Origin: CAWELS01 sp964468205
Lineage (GTDB): Bacteria; Acidobacteriota; Terriglobia; Bryobacterales; Bryobacteraceae
Direction: 5' to 3'
NCBI GenBank assembly: GCA_964468205.1
Contig: CAYXVG010000002.1
Location: 167,835 to 231,834, forward strand
Length of the DNA stretch: 64,000 bases
Part shown: piece by piece, positions 47,478 through 55,800 of the stretch
Layout of the letters: the number at the start of each line of letters is the position of its first letter
Numbering within the stretch: position 1 is the stretch's first letter
Notes under the pieces: generated by a model
Told to the model about the DNA's origin: nothing
Databases searched by the model: none
The model's input: the letters and a program-made list of their open reading frames with translations, nothing else
Program-made: the position numbers and the translations under genes

Positions 47478-48527
47478 CTAATCCAGCAAGCCTTCCGTCT
47501 TCATGAGCTCCGCGTTCAGCACGGCTGCTCCGGCCGCGCCGCGCACGGTGTTGTGGCCCATGGCGAGGAATTTCCAGTCGAGTACCGGGCACTCGCGCAG
47601 GCGGCCGGTGAAGACGGCCATACCGTTGTAGCGGGTGACGTCGCGGCGCGGCTGCGGGCGGTCGTCTTGCGGCATGTAGATCACCGGCTGCTTCGGCGCG
47701 CTCGGCAAATCCCGCTCCTGCGGCGCTCCGCGGAAGCCGTTGAACGCATCGATGATGGCGCTGGCCGGCACGCTCTGCGCCAGCTTCACGGCGACGGTTT
47801 CGGTATGCCCGTCGAGCACCTCTACGCGGTTGCATGCGGCGGAGACCTTCATCGGATGGTTGACGAAGCCCTCGCTGCTGTACTCGCCGAGGATCTTGTG
47901 AGGCTCGCTCTCCATCTTCGGCTCCTCGTTCTTGATGAACGGGAAGACGTTGGCCGTCATGTCGAAGGCGGAGTGGCCGGGGTATCCGCTGCCGGAGATC
48001 GCCTGCATCGTGGTCACCAGTACGCTCTCGATGCCGAACGGCTTCAGCGGCGCGAGCGCCATGGCCAGCACCACGGTCGAGCAGTTCGGGTTGGTCACGA
48101 TGCCGCCCTTCCAGCCGCGGTTGGCCCGCTGTACCGGAATGACCCGCAAGTGGTCAGGATTGACCTCGGGCACCAACAGTGGGACGTCCGGCTCCATCCG
48201 GTGGTTGCGCGAGTTGGAGACGATGAAGTGGCCGGCGTCGGCGAAAGCGCGCTCGATCTCGGTGGCGACGCTCGCGTCCATGGCCGAGAACATCATCTTC
48301 GGCGCCGCGCCGGGCGTCGACTCATTGACCACCAGATCCGCGACGCTCTCCGGCATCACACCGTCCAGCCGCCACGTAGTAGCCTCGCTGTATTTCTTCC
48401 CCGCCGAGCGGTCGCTCGCCCCCAGCCAGGTCAATTCGAACCACGGATGGCCCTGCAAAAAATTAATAAACTGTTGCCCCACCATCCCGGTGGCGCCCAA
48501 TATCCCAACTTCAACCTTCTTCGACAT
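47478..48527 (-). CDS. asd: Aspartate-semialdehyde dehydrogenase (archaeal/fungal type)
   Basis: 349 aa. Reduces aspartyl phosphate to the semialdehyde. GILGATGMVGQQF binds NADPH; the catalytic Cys is in NPNCSTVVL; AISGSGYPG and ACNRVEVLDGHTE identify the archaeal/fungal branch rather than the classical bacterial Asd. TTAGGAGGTAA sits just before the ATG. The REPIN lies directly upstream. Confidence 0.94.
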   Translation of the reverse strand: MSKKVEVGILGATGMVGQQFINFLQGHPWFELTWLGASDRSAGKKYSEATTWRLDGVMPESVADLVVNESTPGAAPKMMFSAMDASVATEIERAFADAGHFIVSNSRNHRMEPDVPLLVPEVNPDHLRVIPVQRANRGWKGGIVTNPNCSTVVLAMALAPLKPFGIESVLVTTMQAISGSGYPGHSAFDMTANVFPFIKNEEPKMESEPHKILGEYSSEGFVNHPMKVSAACNRVEVLDGHTETVAVKLAQSVPASAIIDAFNGFRGAPQERDLPSAPKQPVIYMPQDDRPQPRRDVTRYNGMAVFTGRLRECPVLDWKFLAMGHNTVRGAAGAAVLNAELMKTEGLLD

Positions 48528-48538
48528 GCTTACCTCCT

Positions 48539-48637
48539 AATTCGGTGACAGTCACCATTTTCCCCAATTTCCAGCTCTTCCTATTCAACGATTTGGGATT
48601 TGGCGAAATTGGGAAAAATGGTGACTGTCACCGAATT
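48539..48637. repeat. REPIN: two inverted REP-like arms
   Basis: A 33-base arm (48539-48571) and its reverse complement (48605-48637) differ at one position and enclose about 33 bases. Each arm contains the palindrome GGTGACAGTCACC. It fills the space between dapE and asd, and its right arm supplies the dapE stop (ATTCGGTGA). The related single copy is at 20598-20630. Confidence 0.85.
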
Positions 48638-49632
48638 AAAAACTTTACGAGCCTCTTGTAGAGGGTCATGGCTTCCAGTAGCTCCTTTTTGGGGACGCGT
48701 TCGTGCGTCGTGTGTGCGTGGTGGATAGATCCCGGACCAAGGAGGAACGGCTCGCCCCAGGTTCCGTTGAAGGCCGGAATGTCGGTGGTGAACGCCACCA
48801 CGCAGGTCTCAAATCCTTCGAGCGCGCCCAACCGCAGCGCCGGGATGCAGATCAATTCCTTGGCAGTCGCGCGGCCGGCTAACGCCCTCTCAACGGCGGC
48901 CCTCGTCGGTCCGGGGTCGCTCACCAGACGGATCATGATCTCGGCCTGCGCGTGGTCCGCTATGACGTTCGGCGCGTGGCCGCCCTCGATAACACCGATG
49001 TTCAGGGTCGATTGCCCGAGCAGTTCGTCCCGCGGCAGCTCAATGGCCCGGATGTCCGCCAGCACATCCAGCAGCTTGTCAATCGCCGAGTCTCCAAGCT
49101 CCGGATAGGCGGAATGCGCCATCCTCCCTTCGGCAATGATCTCGTAGCGCAGCGCGCCCTTCGAGCCAAGCGCGAGCTTGTTATCCGTCGGTTCCCCGTT
49201 GATCAGGTACTTCGAACCGCGCGGATGCCGGGCCGCCTCGAACGCGCCGGCGCTGTTCTTCTCCTCGCCCACCACAAAGAGCAGCGCGAAGTTGCGGGCG
49301 CCCTCGGCGAGCAATTCCTCGGCCGCCTTGATCATCGAGGACATGAGCCCCTTTACGTCGCAGGCGCCGCGGCCATGAATCCACTCCTCGTCCTCGCTTG
49401 ACGGCAGAAACGGCGGAACGGTGTCCTGGTGCGTGGAGAGCGTGACCACCGGATCGCCCCAGCAGGCAAGCACGTTGAACCGGTTCTTCTCGACCGGCAT
49501 CTTCTCGACGCTCCCGCCGTACTGGGCGGCGAGCGGCGCGAGGTAGTCGAAGAGGAATTCTCCCACTTCCCGTTCATTCGGCGTGACCGAGTTGATGTCG
49601 ATCAGCTTTCGCGCTAACTCAAATAGGTGCAT
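48628..49632 (-). CDS. dapE: M20 peptidase, probable succinyl-diaminopimelate desuccinylase
   Basis: 334 aa. Two-metal deacylase fold: STHQDTVP (metal His), GRGACDVKG (bridging Asp), VVGEEKNSAG (catalytic Glu-Glu), INGEPTDNK and the final IHHAHTTHE. ArgE and other M20 enzymes look alike; the operon makes DapE the likely role. First gene after the lysine riboswitch. Its last three codons and stop are provided by the REPIN arm. Confidence 0.85.
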   Translation of the reverse strand: MHLFELARKLIDINSVTPNEREVGEFLFDYLAPLAAQYGGSVEKMPVEKNRFNVLACWGDPVVTLSTHQDTVPPFLPSSEDEEWIHGRGACDVKGLMSSMIKAAEELLAEGARNFALLFVVGEEKNSAGAFEAARHPRGSKYLINGEPTDNKLALGSKGALRYEIIAEGRMAHSAYPELGDSAIDKLLDVLADIRAIELPRDELLGQSTLNIGVIEGGHAPNVIADHAQAEIMIRLVSDPGPTRAAVERALAGRATAKELICIPALRLGALEGFETCVVAFTTDIPAFNGTWGEPFLLGPGSIHHAHTTHERVPKKELLEAMTLYKRLVKFLIR

Positions 49633-49680
49633 TGCGCCTGTACACTCCGGTCTGGCAAATGGCTCATTGGGAGGAGGCTG

Positions 49681-49816
49681 GGAAGGAAAGAAGATGCGCG
49701 GCCGTCGCCGCTCTCTCCCCTCAGTAGCGCTCCATCCGGCGTCACAAGATAGTATCCATCTCCGGCCTCCGCCCGAGGCGGAAGCAGTGACGGACTATCT
49801 AGTTCGACGCATTCGA
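49681..49816 (-). promoter_or_regulatory. Leader between riboswitch aptamer and dapE: candidate expression platform
   Basis: On the minus strand two hairpins are visible. One is closed by AGATAGT...ACTATCT (49747-49800) and contains the inner stem TCCGCC-TCG-GGCGGA. The other is a 5-bp GCGGC/GCCGC stem at 49698-49711 followed by GCATCTTCTTTCCTTCC, a weak terminator candidate. Whether control is by termination or by hiding the dapE ribosome site cannot be decided by eye. Confidence 0.45.
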
Positions 49817-49992
49817 CCCATGGTCTACTTGCCGGATGACAGTGGCGAGGTCTTAACCTCGTCCCCCAACCCTCGGGGAGGAATCCTCTCGCCCGTGGCT
49901 TCGGCGGGAATTAGAAACCCCTTTCGAACGAGCTTCCGCAGGTCCTCGGAACAACCGGCTCGCCTACTGATGGCTCCCGCGCCTCTACCGGG
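49817..49992 (-). ncRNA. Lysine riboswitch aptamer (L-box) before the dap operon
   Basis: About 176 nt, the usual aptamer size. Conserved blocks in order on the minus strand: AGAGGCGCG (near 49979-49987), AGTAG, CGAAAGGGG, CGCCGAAGC (49898-49906), the hairpin CGAGGT-TAAG-ACCTCG (49846-49861) and CCACTGTCA (49837-49845). The P2 loop has GAGGA and the P3 loop TCCTC, complementary as in the known L2-L3 kissing interaction. The P1 strands CCCGGT and ACC-AT-GGG pair with a two-base bulge. Lysine binding should lower expression of dapE-asd-lysC-dapB-dapA-dapD. Confidence 0.9.
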
Positions 49993-50000
49993 AAAATTCT

Positions 50001-50030
50001 ACGATATCGGACTCCGGGGTGCGGAGTCAA
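50001..50030 (-). promoter_or_regulatory. Candidate promoter of the dap operon
   Basis: Minus-strand TTGACT (50025-50030) and TATCGT (50001-50006) with an 18-bp spacer resemble -35 and -10 boxes. A start about 7 bases downstream would fall at the beginning of the riboswitch aptamer. A 7-bp inverted repeat (GACTCCG/CGGAGTC) lies across the spacer. Confidence 0.5.
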
Positions 50031-50051
50031 ATTGATGCGGCATCGGGGACA

Positions 50052-50471
50052 ATGGAAATCGTGGAGCGGCCACCGAAACCGCGGCGCATCATCGTCGACA
50101 CGAATGTCTTCGTGGGCGCCGCGTACAATCCCGATTCCTCGAGCCGGAAGATTGTCGACGGCTGCCGCGAGGGAACCTACACGCTCGTGGTGAGCGAGCC
50201 GATCCGCCGCGAGTATCGGCGGATGTTGCCGCGGGCTATCCGCGGGGCGGACGAACTGCGGCGCACCCTCATGCTGGTGGATCGAGCGGAAGTGGTGGAG
50301 GCGGGCCTGGTTCCGCGAGTCGTCCGGGAAGATCCCGACGACGACAAGTTCTTCGCCGCGGCCTGGGCAGGCGAAGTGGACGCCATCATCACGAACGATC
50401 GGGCGTTTCTCGCGATCGACGGAGCGGAAGGAATCCGGGTGCTGCGGCCGGGAGAATTTCTTGCGGAGTAA
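50052..50471 (+). CDS. PIN-domain protein (orphan toxin-like RNase)
   Basis: 139 aa from the ATG at 50052; a GTG at 50019 in the same frame would extend into the dap promoter. PIN fold of the PIN_3 kind: IIVDTNVFVGA (first Asp), SEPIRREY (Glu), REDPDDDKFFAAA (Asp) and ITNDRAFL (Asp). These four acidic residues bind Mg in PIN nucleases. No antitoxin gene lies next to it. Divergent from the dap operon. Confidence 0.8.
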   Translation: MEIVERPPKPRRIIVDTNVFVGAAYNPDSSSRKIVDGCREGTYTLVVSEPIRREYRRMLPRAIRGADELRRTLMLVDRAEVVEAGLVPRVVREDPDDDKFFAAAWAGEVDAIITNDRAFLAIDGAEGIRVLRPGEFLAE

Positions 50472-50530
50472 CTACCATTCCCCGAGCCTTGGGCATCTCC
50501 GCCCATGACCTCCCGCCGCGCGGCCGGGCC

Positions 50531-52870
50531 TCATCCGATCGTCAATTCCTCCACCTCACCGCTCCGCGGGCGCCAGACCGCATTGAGCTTCACCGCTTCG
50601 CCCACGGCCGCCGTGACGCTACCTTCGCCAGCGGCTGTCTCGATCGAAACGCCGTTCTCCTGCCAGTCGGCGGCGACCTTCTCGCCGCGGGCCGTAACGA
50701 TCATTGCCGCCACGATCACCGCGCGCTTCGCCCGATTCTCCGTCGCCGCGGTGAAGTGCCACTGATTCGGCAGATCCACCTTGTACTCGGGCGGATTCCT
50801 TTCGTTCACCGGAGTGTCAAATTGATCTGTCTGCTGGAATGCCAACCCGAGATCGCAGGCGAGCTTGACCGTAAGCGAGGCGCCGCCGCGCGCGGAGGTC
50901 ACCATCCCCTCCGCATCATCCACCTTCATTTTCTCGAAGGAGTGCAGCAGCCACTGGAACCGCGCCGGCTCCGGGGCCTCCACTTCATCGACCACGAGAA
51001 ACGCGGCCGGGCGGAGGAACAGCACGTGCCTCCGGAAGAGAGTCAATTTGCCGTCATAGGCCGGGGTGGCGTCGCCGCGGAGGTACGTGATCGCCCGCTG
51101 ATGGCGGAACTTCGTGATGGCGCCGTTCGCCCAGGCTTCGCGAATCACCTGCCCTTCCCCGTTCACCAGAATGCAGTTGTTCGCCTTTGTCGCGCGGGTC
51201 CACTCCGCATGGTGGGGCATGCCGTAGGCGGGCGCATAGTGGCCGGACGGAATCGCCAGCGCCTGACCGCCCTTCAGGATGGCAAACGAATTCTGGTCCG
51301 CGTGGCTGTGAGACACCGATCCGTAAGGGCTCGATTTGAAGAGGAAGAGAGCGTCTTCTTCGGGCTTCTCCAGCGCGCTGTGCAGACCGGCCCAGCCGAC
51401 GCCGCGAAAGACCTCCGCGGAGGGCAGGTTCGCTGGTGGCTCCGGCTGCACCGTGTCCTCGGTGATGAGCGGCAGGATGGAATCGGAACCGGTCAGGGTC
51501 TGGTCCGTCGCCCTCGCGTACCAGACCGCCGCGGGATCGTTGTAGCGGCGGCCGTGGTGCGCCATCAGAACGGCTCCGCCCGAACCAACCCCGCCGCGCT
51601 CGGCGCCGTCGCCGAAGGGTTTGATCTCGCCGATCGGGGAGGAGCAGTAGAGGAAGAACTTCCGCACCCGCCGGTAGAACGGGCGCTGGTAGAGATCAAG
51701 CCCGGCAGCGGCGCGCAGCGACTCGAGCGCGGGCACATAGATGGTGTTGTAAGCCAGGGCATAGCCGATGCCCTCGGCCCAGCCGCCTTCCGTTCCGGCC
51801 CAGTGCGGGTAGAAGGTCATGAGCGCGTTCAGAGAGTAGTCGAGCCACTCGGCGGCATCTTGCGCCTCGCCCTTGCAGACGATGGCGTACTCGGAGAGAT
51901 ATGCGATCATGCGCCCGTTGTGGCTCTCGCCCGGCGTGTAGAGATAGTCGGCCTTGCGCAGCCGTTCGAGCATCTGCCGGGCGCGGCCGATGGTCATTTG
52001 CCGCACCCGCTCGCGCTCGCTGTCCGAGAAGAGCGGATCGAGCCAATCGTAGGCGCGCTGCCCGTGGCGGCAGAAGGAGAGGCCCGGCTCATCCCCGAAG
52101 GGCGACAGCACGGACATCGGACCATCGATGCCCCACGATTCCGCTTCGAGCAGCAGCTTCTTGGCCGCGAGGCCATACTTCTCTTCGCCGGATAGCAGGT
52201 AGGCGAGCGCCAGCGGGCTCATGCCGCGGTCGATGTAGCGCCGGAACTCCCCGAAGTAGGTCTTGTATCCCATGCGTTGGCGCTGCCGGCCGTCGAAGGT
52301 GTGGTATTTCGGGGGCTCCGGGAGCGGCAGCTTCAGCGCTGCATCGGCTTGCGCTTTGAGCCCCTCCCAAGCTTCGCGCCGGGTGGTTCGCAGGCTTGCG
52401 CGGATGGCCGGCAGATCCTCCGCCATGAAGATGTACCGCGGGCGGGATTCGGGAACGCGAGCCAGCAGCGATGCCGGGCTCTGCCAGGGCATCTCGGGGA
52501 GCCCCTCCGGCACGGTGAAGCGCCACGCCCCGCGACTCGCGACGGTCCGGCCGCTCGCGTCGATGGCCTCCACGTTCCAGGTGTAGTCGCCGGGTGGCAG
52601 GATGACCGCTGGGACGTGTACGGGATTGGTGAGCTTCACGGCCTGATAGGCGGGACGTTTGGCGGCGTTATAGACCGTGAGGCGGTATTCCTCCGCGCCG
52701 GCGGCCCGCCACCACGCGAAACCGGGCGGATTCACGCCCACGGTGGAGTCTCTTCGCGGCGTGGGAAACAGCGCTCTCGGCACAGGCGCCTCCGGGAACG
52801 CTCCGCCGAAGAGTCCAGCCGGCAGCAGCCCCGGGACCGCGGGGGCCAGTAGAAAATCGCGACGCTTCAT
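50531..52870 (-). CDS. Heparinase II/III-like polysaccharide lyase with DUF4962
   Basis: 779 aa, with a TAT-like N-terminus (MKRRDFLLAPAVPGLLPAG). An N-terminal beta-sandwich and DUF4962-like region (about 30-130) is followed by an alpha/alpha-toroid domain with GESHNGRM and HWAGTEGGWAEGIGYALAY. The C-terminal heparinase-type beta-sandwich has SVSHSHADQNSFAI, whose His residues are typical of the catalytic region. Likely cleaves uronate-containing polysaccharides. Convergent with the PIN gene and 15 bases after the giant membrane protein gene. Confidence 0.85.
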   Translation of the reverse strand: MKRRDFLLAPAVPGLLPAGLFGGAFPEAPVPRALFPTPRRDSTVGVNPPGFAWWRAAGAEEYRLTVYNAAKRPAYQAVKLTNPVHVPAVILPPGDYTWNVEAIDASGRTVASRGAWRFTVPEGLPEMPWQSPASLLARVPESRPRYIFMAEDLPAIRASLRTTRREAWEGLKAQADAALKLPLPEPPKYHTFDGRQRQRMGYKTYFGEFRRYIDRGMSPLALAYLLSGEEKYGLAAKKLLLEAESWGIDGPMSVLSPFGDEPGLSFCRHGQRAYDWLDPLFSDSERERVRQMTIGRARQMLERLRKADYLYTPGESHNGRMIAYLSEYAIVCKGEAQDAAEWLDYSLNALMTFYPHWAGTEGGWAEGIGYALAYNTIYVPALESLRAAAGLDLYQRPFYRRVRKFFLYCSSPIGEIKPFGDGAERGGVGSGGAVLMAHHGRRYNDPAAVWYARATDQTLTGSDSILPLITEDTVQPEPPANLPSAEVFRGVGWAGLHSALEKPEEDALFLFKSSPYGSVSHSHADQNSFAILKGGQALAIPSGHYAPAYGMPHHAEWTRATKANNCILVNGEGQVIREAWANGAITKFRHQRAITYLRGDATPAYDGKLTLFRRHVLFLRPAAFLVVDEVEAPEPARFQWLLHSFEKMKVDDAEGMVTSARGGASLTVKLACDLGLAFQQTDQFDTPVNERNPPEYKVDLPNQWHFTAATENRAKRAVIVAAMIVTARGEKVAADWQENGVSIETAAGEGSVTAAVGEAVKLNAVWRPRSGEVEELTIG

Positions 52871-52885
52871 GGTGTGATTACGATA

Positions 52886-55800
52886 TCACGGCCGGCGGCG
52901 AATATATCCGGCGAGAAGGAGCAGCAGAGGGACCGCCAGCGCCGCGCCGCTCAGGGTCCGCACCACCTTCATTTCGGTGCCGCCGTCATAGAGGAGCCGT
53001 ACCGTGCAGGGGCCATCGCAGCCTGGCTCGGCGATGATGAACCCCAGCCCGTCTGCCCGCATGGGGATCTCACGGTCATCGACCGTCGCCGTCCATCCAG
53101 GATGATGCGCAATCCGGACGGACAGAAGCTGGCCCGGTTCCATGGCGGCTTCCGCCACGGCTTCGTGCGGCGACTCCCAGCGGAAATCCGGAACGGGATA
53201 GGCCTCGTTTTCGATTGCCTCGTGATACGCCTCGATCGGCGCGGTGTCCTCCAGGTTATAGGGGGTCCGGGACACGACATGTTCGGGGAGGATGACTCGC
53301 GCCAGCGAGGGCGAGCGCTGCGGGACGTCGTAGATCGCATCCTCGCCCTCCCGCCAAAGGGCGGGCAGGACGCCCTCGAACTTCCAGGGGTCGCGATATT
53401 CACGAAACACTTCCCGGCCGCCGGGGCCGCTCACCACAATCGAGGTGACGCCGTAGGTCCGCAGCCACATCGCCGTGCGTTCCCCGTCGCCTTCGGTGAA
53501 CGCAATGCCATAGGTCACCATACCGATGGCCGGGTTGACGACCGCGTGGCGGGAGACGCCGTCGAGTTGGGGCACTTCGGAGAAGGCATTCAGCCAGAAG
53601 CGGTTCGATCCGGTGACATGGACACGCTGGCCGGGGCGGTTATTCTCGAGCCAGCGGGCCACCGAGTATTCGATGCTCCGGGTGATGTCGCCGCCGGCAT
53701 CGAGGTTCTGAGCATAGGAGCGGTAGTTGGCAAGCTGCACCAGGCAGACGATGCCGGCGCAGGCCACAGCAACCTGACGGGCGCCGGCGCCGCGCAGCCG
53801 CCGCCAGAGCAGCGAGGCGACGGCGGCCAGCAACATTGCGAGCGCCATTTCGAATTCCAGGTGATACCGCTCGGCCTTGGGCAGCAGCGCGGATTGAAAG
53901 CCGTAGTAGGACACCACCACACCGCCGGTGAGAATGGCGAACAGGCAGGCAAAGCGGAAGAAGCCGCTCGGCGCGGACCGGCGCAGCAGCCACCACAGCG
54001 CCGCGGCGGCCGCGAGCACTGCCAGGCTGAAGATCAGATGGAAGATCCCCGCGTCAAAGCGGTCGCTATACTGGGGGGATGTGCTGAACACGACCCCGAT
54101 GGTCGATGGCGGCAGCCACGGGCTGGCCAGAGCATAGGCCAGGACGCCGATCCCCGCCGCGGTCAGCCACGTCTTCCAGACGCTCTTCCACGACCCGGCC
54201 AGCAGTAGAGCCAGCACGGCCAGGGCGAAGCCGGCCGCTCCGATCCAGTTGGCAAGCGCCACGGAGGCTGTTCCCAGGGCGGCCAGGAGAATTCGGCCGG
54301 CCGAGGGCTTCTCGAGCGCGCGCCAGAGGACGAGCAGCGCCACTGGGATTAGCGCCAGGGCCAGCATGTGCGGGCCTTCGCCGAAGCTCACGAGGGTCTG
54401 GAGACGGCGCGCCCCGGAAGCCGCCCCGGTGTGGACGGCAATCTCCGGCACCAGCAGGACCGCGGGCGAGAATAGCGAATAGAAGAGCGCGGCCACGAAG
54501 GCGATCCATTTCGACCGGGAGAAGGCCGCCACAAACCAGTAGAGGGCCAGCGGGCCGAGGATGTAGGCGAGCGTGGTGACGATCTGGTAGGCTGCCGCCG
54601 CTGATACCCCGAGTCCGGCCGAGAGCGCCCCCGCCAAGACCGGAAGACCCGGCTGGTAAGCGTTCTGCATGGGGATTCCGGTGTACCAGAGGGGGAACCA
54701 AGAGAGGTCAGTCAGGTGGGCCGCGGCCCAACGGATGATCGCGATGTGGCCCCCGGCCACGGAACTCATGTCGCCGATGTACTCGATGAAGAGAAACCGC
54801 CCGGCCACCACCGCGTTGACGGCCACCAGGCTGGCCGGGAGTAGCCCGGCCGGCCGCCGGAGCCGGTCCCAGGGAAGCCGCTCCCAGCGACGGCGGGGGA
54901 CCAGCAGCAGGAGCGGCATTGCCAAACCCGCCGCGCAGGCCAGGTGCGCAATCGCCGTCTCCGTGCCGCCGTCATAGACGAGGTCGATTTCGCACGGGCC
55001 GGCGCATCCCGGTTCCATCACGATCTGGCCGGTTCCGTCCGCCCGGACCGGAACGGATCTTCCATCCACCGCGGCCTTCCATCCGTCGTGATGGGTTACT
55101 TGCACCGATACGACATGTCCGGGGGGGACATCAGCGCGAATCGCCGCGCGGTTCGGGGCCAACCACTCAAAGCCGGCGGCGGGGAGATCCGGGTCTTCGA
55201 GGGCAGCCACGTACGCGTCGAGGCCCGCTGGGTCCTTGTACCCGTGCAGCTCCTGGCGGATGACCGCGGCGGCGGGAACGACGTGCGCGAGGGAGCGGCG
55301 CAAGCGCGGAACCACGTAGGCCACATCGCCGCCGTCACGCCAGACCTCGGTCAGCACACGCTCGAACTTCGCCGGGTCCTTGAAGTCCGGGAATGCGTCC
55401 CGGGTTCCTTCGCCGCCGACCACGACGCCGTCGATGCCAAATGCCCGCAGCCAGGCCAGGGTGAGCTCGCCGTCTCCGCTGTTGAAGGAAAGTCCGAAGC
55501 GGATATGCGCGATGAGCGGGTTGGCGATACCGTTGTCGAATCCGCCTCCGAGTTGGGGATTGTCAGAGAAAGCGTGCCACCAGAATTGGGTCGATCCTTT
55601 GACATAGACCCGGGCGCCGGGCGGCACGCGGGAGCTGAGCTGGCGCGCGGCCTGATACTCCACGGTGGACTCAATCGCCACCGGCTCGATCATCCGGCGC
55701 GCATAGCGGCTGTAGCCGATCGTCTGGGCGGCCGCGACCACAACGAGGACGGCGATCGCGGCGGTTCTCCAGCGCCCGGGCAGTCCGGCCAGCGCGAAGC

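Noticed and set aside
49583..50035. A 150-codon open frame on the plus strand before the PIN gene
   Set aside because: It runs antisense through the lysine riboswitch, has no recognisable domain, and its hairpin-rich sequence is explained by the RNA.
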